NCBI GenBank assembly: GCA_022511485.1
Contig: JAFLUJ010000159.1
Location: forward strand, 1-20,195
Direction of reading: 5' to 3'
Source: Oscillospiraceae bacterium
Lineage (GTDB): Bacteria > Bacillota > Clostridia > Oscillospirales > Ruminococcaceae
Length of the DNA: 20,195 bases
Part shown: in pieces, positions 13,843-20,195 of the stretch
How the letters are laid out: each line of letters starts with the position of its first letter
Position numbering within the stretch: the first letter of the stretch is position 1
Position numbers and translations under genes: made by a program
The notes under the pieces: generated by a model
Seen by the model: only the letters and a program-made list of their open reading frames with translations
What the model was told of the DNA's origin: nothing
Databases searched by the model: none

Positions 13843-13877
13843 CCCCCACTGTAAGGTTGATAACTTTACAGTGGGGG
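13843..13877 (+). terminator. Strong hairpin after the acyl-CoA synthetase gene
   Basis: CCCCCACTGTAAGGTT (13843-13858), loop GAT, AACTTTACAGTGGGGG (13862-13877): 16 pairs including one G-U. It is followed by G, then TGTTTTC, a modest T-run. It lies between converging genes (stop at 13827 plus; stop at 13884 minus). The minus-strand reading has no T-run, so the plus-strand gene is the one terminated. Confidence 0.8.
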
Positions 13878-13883
13878 GTGTTT

Positions 13884-14375
13884 TCATATATGCCGTATAT
13901 ACTGAATTTCCCGAAGCTCTTTTCCGCCAATATTGATGTCCATGTGTCTGCCGCTTTCCGAAAATCCTGCCTTTTCGTAAAATCTCCTTGCATGGGAGTT
14001 TTCTTCAAGCACCCATAGGAAAATGTCGTTGAAGCCTATTTCTTTAAGCTGTGAGACAACTGCATCAAGCAGTCTTTTTCCGTATCCCTTGCCGATGTAT
14101 TCCGGCAGAAGGTAGATGGAAACTATCTCGCCGAAATCGGGAAGCTCCGGAAATCTGGATCTGCAGATGCATGATGTTCCGATATATTGTCCATTCTGAA
14201 CCACAACAAAATTGTGCATACCCTCCTTGTTGATTCCGGATGCCCAGCGTCCGGCTGGTATACTGTCCAGATAGCTTTGGGGGATAATATTTTTGTATGC
14301 AAACTTCCAGCTTTCCTCGTAGATATTGCTTATCAAAAGCCTATCGTCAGATGAGGTGATCGGTCTTATTTCCAT
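13884..14375 (-). CDS. GNAT family N-acetyltransferase
   Basis: A 163-residue GNAT protein of normal length. It begins MEIRPITSSDDRLLISNIYEESW and has the hallmark acetyl-CoA loop VSIYLLPEYIGKGYGKRLLD (IGKGYGK, near 95-101). It continues with IFLWVLEENSHARRFYEKAGF, the standard C-terminal strand and helix of the family. AAAGGA (complement of 14388-14383) is 7 nt before the ATG at 14375. It lies downstream of the GH31 gene on the same strand, but a terminator (14397-14430) separates them, so it may depend on read-through or a promoter inside that gap. It converges on the acyl-CoA synthetase gene. The substrate is unknown. Confidence 0.92.
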   Translation of the reverse strand: MEIRPITSSDDRLLISNIYEESWKFAYKNIIPQSYLDSIPAGRWASGINKEGMHNFVVVQNGQYIGTSCICRSRFPELPDFGEIVSIYLLPEYIGKGYGKRLLDAVVSQLKEIGFNDIFLWVLEENSHARRFYEKAGFSESGRHMDINIGGKELREIQYIRHI

Positions 14376-14396
14376 TGGTTTATCCTTTCAAATAAT

Positions 14397-14430
14397 AAGC
14401 CTCCCAAAGAGCTTTTTCATTGGGAGGCTT
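14397..14430 (-). terminator. Terminator of the GH31 gene
   Basis: AAGCCTCCCAA (14397-14407) and TTGGGAGGCTT (14420-14430) form a perfect 11-bp stem with a 12-nt loop, 7 nt past the GH31 stop codon on the minus strand. The following bases (ATTATTT) give a fair T-rich tail on the minus strand. Confidence 0.85.
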
Positions 14431-14437
14431 GTTTCAT

Positions 14438-16774
14438 TTACAGATCAATTATAATCTTGCCGGCAGAAGTGGGCTTCACTTCGACAGCATCCTTACCGGA
14501 TACCTTTACCTTGAAAGGCGTTGTTGTATCGGTGTAGGAAACCTCCACCTTGCCGCCGTTTCTTACAGCTGTAAGAGTAAATACCTTCTTAGCGTCAGTG
14601 TCGTAGATGTTGCACTCGATGGACTTTCCTTCCTCCGGTTCGTAAATAACGAACTCTGTGTCTTTGAGATAATCATACTCGAAGTTCTTCTCAAAGTTAC
14701 CGTAAGCAATAATGCTGTTAGGCTTTGCAAGGCAGGGGAGAGAGAAGTAGTCAAACTTTTCATTGTAGAACTTTCCGCCCTCATACTGCTTGCCGGAAAT
14801 AATATCTGTCCATTTGCCAGCGGGAACATAGAATTCCGCAGTACCCTCGTCGTTGAAGATCGGAGCGATAAGGATATTGTCTCCGAACATATACTGACGG
14901 TCAAGGTTAAGGCATACAGGGTCGTCTGCGTAGTCGATGACCATAGCTCTCATCATAGGAACGCCCACTGTGGAGGTCTTGACAGCCTGTGACCAGATAT
15001 AAGGCATGAGCTTACCTTTCAGCTTTGTAAAGAAGCGGAGGACGTCAACGGACTCCTCGTCAAAGAGCCAGGGAACTCTGTAGGAGCTGTTTCCGTGGAG
15101 ACGTGAGTGTGAGGAGAACAGTCCGAATGCAGCCCATCTCTTGTAAATATCGGGAGTAGCTGTTGCCTCGAAACCGCTCATGTCGTGGCTGAAATATCCG
15201 AAGCCGGACAGACACAGTGACAGACCGCCTCTGAGAGTTTCCGCCATGGAGGTGTATTCTGCCGAGCAGTCTCCGCCCCAGTGAACAGGGAACTGCTGTC
15301 CGCCTGCTGTTGCGGAACGGGCAAACAGACAAGCCTTGTTTTCTCCGTAATATTCTTTCAGTACATTGAATACGGTTTTATTATAAAGGTATGTATAGTA
15401 ATTGTGCATTGCGATAGGGTCGGAACCGTCGTAATACTTTACCTTTGTTGGGATTCTCTCGCCGAAGTCTGTCTTGAAGGCGTCAACGCCCATTTCACAG
15501 AGGGCTTTCAGCTTGGAAGCATACCACTCGCAGGCTGCGGGATTGGTGAAGTCCACAAGAGCCATACCAGGCTGCCACATATCGCACTGGAACACGCTTC
15601 CGTCAGGATTCTTGATAAAGTAACCGTTTTCCTTGCCCTCGTCAAAGAGCTTGGAGCGCTGTGCAATGTAGGGATTGATCCATACGCAGATCTCCAGACC
15701 TCTGTCCTTGAGACGTTTCAGCATTGCGGGAGGGTCGGGGAACTGACGCTTGTCCCATTCAAAGTTACACCATTCAAATTCCTTCATCCAGAAGCAGTCG
15801 AAGTGGAATACCTGGAGAGGAATGTCACGCTCTGCCATGCCGTCAATAAAGGACGTAACGGTCTCCTCATCATACTTTGTGGTAAATGATGTGGTAAGCC
15901 AGAGGCCAAATGTATATGCTGGAGGAAGCGCGGGCTTTCCTGTAAGGGAGGTGTAGTTTGAAAGCACCTCCTGCAGATTTTCTCCGCCGATCATGAAGTA
16001 TTCAAGATGCTCTCCGGGAACGGTAAAGGAAACCTTTGAAACTGTATCGGAAGCGACTTCATAGGAAACCTTGTCCGAGCTGTTTACAAAGACGCCGTAG
16101 CCTCTGGAGGAAACATAGAAAGGAATACATTTATAGGACTGTTCGGAGCAAGTTCCTCCATCGGAGTTCCATGTTTCAACTGACTGACCGTTTTTTACAA
16201 ATGTGGTGAACTTCTCGCCGAAGCCGTAGATGTTTTCACCTACAGAAAGAGTAAGCTGCTCACGCATATAGGTGCTGCGCTCGTCCTGAGGATAGCTCCA
16301 GAAGGTATCGTCCTGTGAATGTGCAAGACGGCTGGAAACTCTGAACTGATTTTCGTTTATTACAGTAGTAGCTCTCCATGAGCCTCCGGTAAGCTTTTTG
16401 TCTTTATAATAGTACTGGATGTTCCAGTTCCATTTGCCTATTGTTACCCTTGTATCTCCGGAGATAAGCTCCCAGTATTCAGCTTCTTCCTTGATAGTGG
16501 GAGTGTAGCTGTGGTCTTCGGTAAGCTCAAACTGAGGCATATTGTCAAGAGTACCCTTGTAGTGGTCGATGGTCACCTTGATAACGTCCTTCTGTGTTGA
16601 TGAAAATGTAACGTCCAGAACCGGACCTCCAAGGGTCATACCTCTGTTCTGAATGTAATTAGTAGGTGCAAGAACATTAATTGAATTTTTGCCGGCAGTG
16701 ATCTCATACGCCTGGGAGGCATAGTTTACTTCATAACCGCGTTTATTAAGCCAAAAACCGTCTGCAAACTTCAT
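14438..16774 (-). CDS. yicI: Alpha-xylosidase, glycoside hydrolase family 31 (YicI-like)
   Basis: A 778-residue GH31 enzyme very close in layout to E. coli YicI (772 residues), a retaining exo-alpha-xylosidase acting on isoprimeverose-type and xyloglucan-derived oligosaccharides. There is no signal peptide, so it works in the cytosol on imported sugars. Visible: N-terminal beta domain (about 1-260), then the (beta/alpha)8 barrel with FHFDCFWMKEFEWC (324-336), VWINPYIAQ, DAFKTDFGERIP with nucleophile Asp436, and PVHWGGDCSAEY with acid/base Asp502. The 66-residue spacing between them equals that of YicI (416 and 482). SSHSRLHG, SYRVPW and PMMRAM follow, then the C-terminal beta domains. AAAGGAG (complement near 16796-16790) sets the start. 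The promoter at 16844-16872 and terminator at 14397-14430 make it monocistronic. No permease lies nearby. Confidence 0.95.
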   Translation of the reverse strand: MKFADGFWLNKRGYEVNYASQAYEITAGKNSINVLAPTNYIQNRGMTLGGPVLDVTFSSTQKDVIKVTIDHYKGTLDNMPQFELTEDHSYTPTIKEEAEYWELISGDTRVTIGKWNWNIQYYYKDKKLTGGSWRATTVINENQFRVSSRLAHSQDDTFWSYPQDERSTYMREQLTLSVGENIYGFGEKFTTFVKNGQSVETWNSDGGTCSEQSYKCIPFYVSSRGYGVFVNSSDKVSYEVASDTVSKVSFTVPGEHLEYFMIGGENLQEVLSNYTSLTGKPALPPAYTFGLWLTTSFTTKYDEETVTSFIDGMAERDIPLQVFHFDCFWMKEFEWCNFEWDKRQFPDPPAMLKRLKDRGLEICVWINPYIAQRSKLFDEGKENGYFIKNPDGSVFQCDMWQPGMALVDFTNPAACEWYASKLKALCEMGVDAFKTDFGERIPTKVKYYDGSDPIAMHNYYTYLYNKTVFNVLKEYYGENKACLFARSATAGGQQFPVHWGGDCSAEYTSMAETLRGGLSLCLSGFGYFSHDMSGFEATATPDIYKRWAAFGLFSSHSRLHGNSSYRVPWLFDEESVDVLRFFTKLKGKLMPYIWSQAVKTSTVGVPMMRAMVIDYADDPVCLNLDRQYMFGDNILIAPIFNDEGTAEFYVPAGKWTDIISGKQYEGGKFYNEKFDYFSLPCLAKPNSIIAYGNFEKNFEYDYLKDTEFVIYEPEEGKSIECNIYDTDAKKVFTLTAVRNGGKVEVSYTDTTTPFKVKVSGKDAVEVKPTSAGKIIIDL

Positions 16775-16843
16775 AGTGTAAAACTCCTTTACTATGTAAT
16801 TGTACTAAGGTAATACCACACAAAGAATGTCGGTATTGTTTCA

Positions 16844-16872
16844 ATTGTACAACATACACATAAAAATTTCAA
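16844..16872 (-). promoter_or_regulatory. Sigma-A promoter of the GH31 gene with an overlapping inverted repeat
   Basis: On the minus strand TTGAAA (16872-16867), a 17-nt spacer and TACAAT (16849-16844), about 70 nt before the GH31 ATG. An inverted repeat, AAAAATTTC (16862-16870) and GAAATTTTT (16881-16889), overlaps the -35 box and is a candidate operator for a sugar-responsive repressor. The downstream AATACC/GGTATT pair (near 16812-16836) is a second possible site. Confidence 0.68.
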
Positions 16873-16923
16873 GGGGTTTGGAAATTTTTATTATTTGTTC
16901 ATATTTTATAACCAATTGTTGGA

Positions 16924-17031
16924 ATACAAGCCCTCTATACAGAATATAAATGTGTTAGCAGTTGAAGTTTCGTAGGGCTAAGGAGATACTTCCTGCCGCT
17001 TGCTTACAGGGCTTTGTATCAACACGCCCTA
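16924..17031 (+). promoter_or_regulatory. Leader region of sipL-spoIVA with competing complementary segments
   Basis: This gap holds no gene. ATACAAGCCCT (16924-16934) can pair with AGGGCTTTGTAT (17008-17019), 11 pairs and one bulge. TAGGGC (16973-16978) can pair with GCCCTA (17026-17031). The pairings cross (pseudoknot), while alternative nested pairings 16929-16934 with 16974-16979 and 17008-17012 with 17026-17030 are also possible. Whether this is a real RNA structure is unproven; it matches no RNA family I know. Confidence 0.35.
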
Positions 17032-17054
17032 ATATCTGATAGGAGGAATTTAAT

Positions 17055-18605
17055 ATGGACTTTAAAGTAAACAGGGAAGAGATCGTTTCAGCGGAGGTCA
17101 TATTCGACGACACACAGGAACAGTCTGTGGAGCTCGATTATGTGCTTCCCGATTATTTTCCCGAAATATTCAAGATAATCAAATGCATCACCACACCCAA
17201 GATCTTATCCTATAACGTCAGCGGAGACAGGCTTACCTATGAAATGGCTGTCTGCATACGTGTCCTGTATTGCAGCGAAAACAGCGGAGCAGTACATTCT
17301 GTCGAACAGAAGCTGAATTACACAAAGACTGTGGATTTCGGCAAAAACGGGTCAAATCCCAGAGTGTGCATAACTCCCAAGGTGGACTATATAAATTGCC
17401 GGGCGGTAAATTCCCGCAGGATAGACATTCGCGGAGCAGTCTCAATAAAAGTCAAGCTTACCGATCTTGACAAAAAGGAGGTTATCTGCGACGCTTTCGG
17501 CGGAAATATCCAGCTTAAAAAGATGCCGGTCACATATCCGTCAAACAGACTTTACACCACAAAGCGCATAACCGTTACAGAGGAATTTGACCTTGGTATG
17601 TCTAAGCCTCCTATCGTGAATATACTCCGCAGCGATGCGGTAATTGCTTCCGGAGATAAAAAGGTCATCGCAAACAAGATGATAGCTAAAGGCGAGGTAT
17701 ACATAAATATGCTGTACAGCTGCCGTAAGGACGGCAATGACAGCATTGAGGCGATGCAGTTCACTCTGCCATTTTCACAGATAGTTGATATGGAGGGGGT
17801 AGACGAACGCTTTGTTTGCTCAGCCGACTCGGAGATAATCTCCTGCGATATTGAGCCTCGTTCCGATGGTGATGGAAACGCTAAAATAGCGGAGTGTTCG
17901 GTATCCATTCTGATAACCTGTTCAGCATACCGGACAGCTGCCGCAGAGCTTGCTGTTGACGAATATTCCACCATGTACAAGACGGAAAGTCAGAAGTCCG
18001 ATATTAAGATTGAGCTTCCTCCGCAGCAGATAAACGCGTCCTGTGTTGCAAAGGCTTCTATAGACTATAACGAAGGAGGCATAAGCTGTATTTACGATGT
18101 ATGGTGCAGTATCAATGGTGTGACCGCTAAAACCGACACTGAAAATAATCAGATAGTCATAAGCGGAAACGCTGTATACTGTGTGATGGCACAGAACAGC
18201 GAGGGAGAGCCTGTACTGCTTGAAAAGGAAGAACCGTTCTCCACAAATGTTCCGGCTGATGACCTTAGTGACCTTTCTTCTGTGGACATAAAGATCGTTC
18301 CGGTATCCTGTTCCTATAACCTTGCCTCTGATAACAGCATCGAAGCCAAGACGGAGCTAAAAATTACAGGAACTGTCACGGCCGCTGTCAGCGTATGTGC
18401 GATAACTGATATTGCGGTGGATGAAAACGAACCTGTCAAGAAAAGCGGAGATTACGCTCTTAAGCTTTATTTTACAGACGAAAACGAAGACCTGTGGGAG
18501 ATCGCAAAGAAATATGGCACCTCCGTTTCGGCAATTATGGAGGAAAATGAAATCGAAGAGGATATAATTTCCGGCAAGGGAATGATATTGATTCCAATTG
18601 TTTAA
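17055..18605 (+). CDS. sipL: SpoIVA-interacting protein SipL (SPOCS/DUF3794 repeats plus C-terminal LysM)
   Basis: A 516-residue sporulation protein almost the same length as Clostridioides difficile SipL, which recruits coat proteins to the forespore by binding SpoIVA. The body (about 1-460) contains DUF3794/SPOCS-type beta repeats: conserved EVIFDDTQEQSVELDYVLPDYFPEIFKIIKC near the N-terminus (in part LDYVLPDYFPEIFKIIKC) and related strands in the middle and at 320-400. The last 49 residues form a LysM domain: LKLYFTDENEDLWEIAKKYGTSVSAIMEEN... (in part DLWEIAKKYGTSVSAIMEEN) ending GMILIPIV. AGGAGG (17041-17046) lies 8 nt before the ATG. The gene ends 15 nt before spoIVA, and the adjacency to spoIVA supports the identification. 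No signal peptide, so it stays in the mother-cell cytosol. Confidence 0.93.
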   Translation: MDFKVNREEIVSAEVIFDDTQEQSVELDYVLPDYFPEIFKIIKCITTPKILSYNVSGDRLTYEMAVCIRVLYCSENSGAVHSVEQKLNYTKTVDFGKNGSNPRVCITPKVDYINCRAVNSRRIDIRGAVSIKVKLTDLDKKEVICDAFGGNIQLKKMPVTYPSNRLYTTKRITVTEEFDLGMSKPPIVNILRSDAVIASGDKKVIANKMIAKGEVYINMLYSCRKDGNDSIEAMQFTLPFSQIVDMEGVDERFVCSADSEIISCDIEPRSDGDGNAKIAECSVSILITCSAYRTAAAELAVDEYSTMYKTESQKSDIKIELPPQQINASCVAKASIDYNEGGISCIYDVWCSINGVTAKTDTENNQIVISGNAVYCVMAQNSEGEPVLLEKEEPFSTNVPADDLSDLSSVDIKIVPVSCSYNLASDNSIEAKTELKITGTVTAAVSVCAITDIAVDENEPVKKSGDYALKLYFTDENEDLWEIAKKYGTSVSAIMEENEIEEDIISGKGMILIPIV

Positions 18606-18620
18606 CAGGAGGTAAAGGAA

Positions 18621-20099
18621 ATGAATAATAATGATATTTACTGCGATATAGCAAAGCGTACAGACGGGGACATCTACATTGGCGTGGTGGGACCCGTCCG
18701 TACAGGAAAATCCACTTTTATCAAGAAGTTCATGGAGCAGCTTGTTATCCCAAACATAGCAGGGGAGTACCGTCGGGAGCGCGCTGTTGACGAGCTTCCC
18801 CAGTCTGCTGCCGGAAAGACTATCATGACCACAGAGCCTAAGTTTATTCCGGAGGAAGCTGCGGAAGTTACCATAGGAGAAAAAGCCCGGTTCAACGTTC
18901 GGATGATAGACTGCGTGGGATACATCGTCCCCAGCGCTATAGGTTACATTGAAGATGAAGCTCCCAGAATGGTTGCAACTCCCTGGTTTGAGGAGGAAGT
19001 CCCCTTTGCAATGGCTGCGGAGGTTGGCACTCAGAAAGTTATACAGGATCACTCCACCATAGGTCTTGTTATCACCACTGACGGAAGTATCTCCGACATT
19101 CCCAGAGAGGAATACGAGGAAGCAGAGCAGCGGGTAATTGACGAGCTGAATTCCATTAATAAGCCATTCGTAGTGCTGCTTAACTGTATGTATCCCGATT
19201 CCGCCGACTCAAAGCGTCTTGCTTCCGAAATGACGGAAAAATACAGCACTCCAGTTATTCCTGTCAACTGTGTTGACCTTGAAGAAGAGGATATCAACTA
19301 TATTTTGAAGCAGGTGCTGTATGCTTTCCCTGTGAAGGAAATAAACATCTGTATGCCTAAGTGGATCACCGGTCTTGCAAAGGGACACTGGCTCAGAAAT
19401 GACATCTTCGGAGCAATAAGAGCGGCGGCAGAGGACGTAAAATTTGTCCGGGACATAGAGGGCATTGCGGAAAAGATCTCCGACGGAGAGAATATAAATC
19501 GTGCCTTTATTGTTGGTATCGACCTTGGAAAGGGCAGTGCGGAGGTCTGTGCGGAGCTGAAAAACAATCTGTTCTACAAGATACTTGGCGAGGAGACCGG
19601 AATAGAGATCGCCGGCGAAAGCGACCTTATGCCTCTGCTTAAAGAGCTTACTGCCATCAAGAGCAGGTATGAGAAGATCGAGAACGCCATCAACGAGGTG
19701 GAGGCAACCGGTTACGGCATCGTTATGCCTACTATTGACGAGCTGTCCCTTGAAGAGCCGGAGATCGTAAAGCAGGGCGGCAAATACGGAGTGCGCCTGA
19801 AAGCATCTGCGCCGTCTATACATATGATGAAAGCGGACATCGTTACCGAGGTAAGTCCCATTGTGGGTTCGGAGAAGCAGTCCGAGGAGCTGGTGATGTA
19901 TCTTCTCAAAGAGTTCGAGGAGAGCCCTCAGAAGATATGGGAGTCCAACATTTTCGGAAAGTCCCTGCATGAACTTGTGAACGAGGGACTTCACAACAAG
20001 CTTTACCGTATGCCGGTGGACGCACGTCTCAAATTGCAGGAGACTCTCGAACGTATTATCAACGAGGGCTGCGGAGGACTTATCTGTTTTATTCTATAA
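18621..20099 (+). CDS. spoIVA: Stage IV sporulation protein A (spore coat ATPase)
   Basis: SpoIVA is a mother-cell ATPase that polymerises on the forespore surface as the coat base layer. The protein has 492 residues, the same as Bacillus subtilis SpoIVA, and aligns along its whole length. Walker A GPVRTGKST (24-32) contains Lys30; the sensor threonines Thr70 and Thr71 are in TIMTTEPKF; the Asp97 motif is MIDCVG. The C-terminal domain ends ETLERIINEGCGGLICFIL, matching the conserved tail that targets the protein to the forespore membrane and SpoVM. AGGAGG (18607-18612) is 8 nt before the ATG, and the gap to sipL is 15 nt, so the two are one operon, presumably sigma-E controlled. Identification is secure. 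Confidence 0.98.
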   Translation: MNNNDIYCDIAKRTDGDIYIGVVGPVRTGKSTFIKKFMEQLVIPNIAGEYRRERAVDELPQSAAGKTIMTTEPKFIPEEAAEVTIGEKARFNVRMIDCVGYIVPSAIGYIEDEAPRMVATPWFEEEVPFAMAAEVGTQKVIQDHSTIGLVITTDGSISDIPREEYEEAEQRVIDELNSINKPFVVLLNCMYPDSADSKRLASEMTEKYSTPVIPVNCVDLEEEDINYILKQVLYAFPVKEINICMPKWITGLAKGHWLRNDIFGAIRAAAEDVKFVRDIEGIAEKISDGENINRAFIVGIDLGKGSAEVCAELKNNLFYKILGEETGIEIAGESDLMPLLKELTAIKSRYEKIENAINEVEATGYGIVMPTIDELSLEEPEIVKQGGKYGVRLKASAPSIHMMKADIVTEVSPIVGSEKQSEELVMYLLKEFEESPQKIWESNIFGKSLHELVNEGLHNKLYRMPVDARLKLQETLERIINEGCGGLICFIL

Positions 20100-20117
20100 T
20101 ACATTAAAAGCCTGAGA

Positions 20118-20130
20118 CGGGGAAGCCCCG
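20118..20130 (+). terminator. Short GC hairpin after spoIVA, weak
   Basis: CGGGG, loop AAG, CCCCG, 18 nt past the spoIVA stop codon. There is no T-run after it, so it may only be a stabilising or partial terminator. The rest of the window (20131-20195) shows no gene. Confidence 0.35.
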
Positions 20131-20195
20131 GAATACAATCCCATTGTGCGCCCAAAATATAAATAACACAGATTATGGATAATAGTACCATCAGC

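Noticed and set aside
14420..15889. Long plus-strand reading frames (190 and 202 aa) opposite the GH31 gene
   Set aside because: They lie entirely inside the secure GH31 coding region, have no ribosome sites or recognisable domains, and reflect the codon pattern of the opposite strand.
16924..17019. 6S RNA or SRP RNA in the sipL leader
   Set aside because: A few words such as TGTGTTAG resemble firmicute 6S RNA, but the enclosed length (96 nt) is about half that of 6S RNA and the SRP GGAAGGAAGCAG core is absent.
18357..19994. Minus-strand frames (231 and 261 aa) opposite sipL and spoIVA
   Set aside because: Both are antisense to well-identified genes with clear ribosome sites, and their translations show no family resemblance.
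1..20195. CRISPR array, tRNA, rRNA or insertion sequence
   Set aside because: No repeat-spacer periodicity, no cloverleaf with the GTTCGA-type T arm, no rRNA-like stretch and no transposase gene were seen.

Overview
The window reads as a low-to-moderate GC, spore-forming Firmicute of the class Clostridia, most like Ruminococcus/Oscillospiraceae. The reasons are strong Shine-Dalgarno sites (AGGAGG, AAAGGA) before almost every gene, sigma-A promoters with 17-nt spacers, a lysine riboswitch, the Clostridia-style spore coat pair SipL-SpoIVA, and a cytoplasmic GH31 alpha-xylosidase typical of plant-fibre degraders. This placement is inferred from gene content.

Layout. (1) Positions 1-1680, minus strand: a lysine-riboswitch-controlled unit with a perfect promoter, an L-box aptamer, an intrinsic terminator, asd, and a GNAT acetyltransferase cut by the window edge. 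(2) 1723-3046, plus strand: a promoter and an eight-helix membrane protein of unknown function, followed by a hairpin. (3) 3139-8304, plus strand, tightly packed: an unknown 139-aa protein, a barnase-like RNase made as a lipoprotein, a single ORF joining a barstar-like domain to QueA, a P-loop kinase, a degenerate HAD protein, a small PAS protein, and Tgt. QueA and Tgt are the shared queuosine tRNA-modification enzymes. The barnase/barstar pair is embedded in that operon and its inhibitor half is fused in frame to QueA. This is the most unusual feature of the window. (4) 8404-9258: an alpha/alpha-toroid-like protein ending in a bidirectional terminator. (5) 9265-10794, minus strand: a small operon of a GNAT acetyltransferase, a 65-aa Cys-motif protein and a GrpB-family protein. 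(6) 10840-13877, plus strand: a phosphoglycolate-phosphatase-like HAD, an XRE-cupin regulator and an acyl-CoA synthetase, then a strong hairpin. (7) 13884-16872, minus strand: a GH31 alpha-xylosidase with its own promoter and terminator, and a GNAT gene downstream. (8) 16921-20099, plus strand: a leader with competing complementary segments, then sipL and spoIVA.

The genes are mostly housekeeping (amino-acid biosynthesis, tRNA modification, sporulation), interspersed with small accessory genes (three GNATs, two HADs, GrpB, kinase). No tRNA, rRNA, insertion sequence or CRISPR array was seen.
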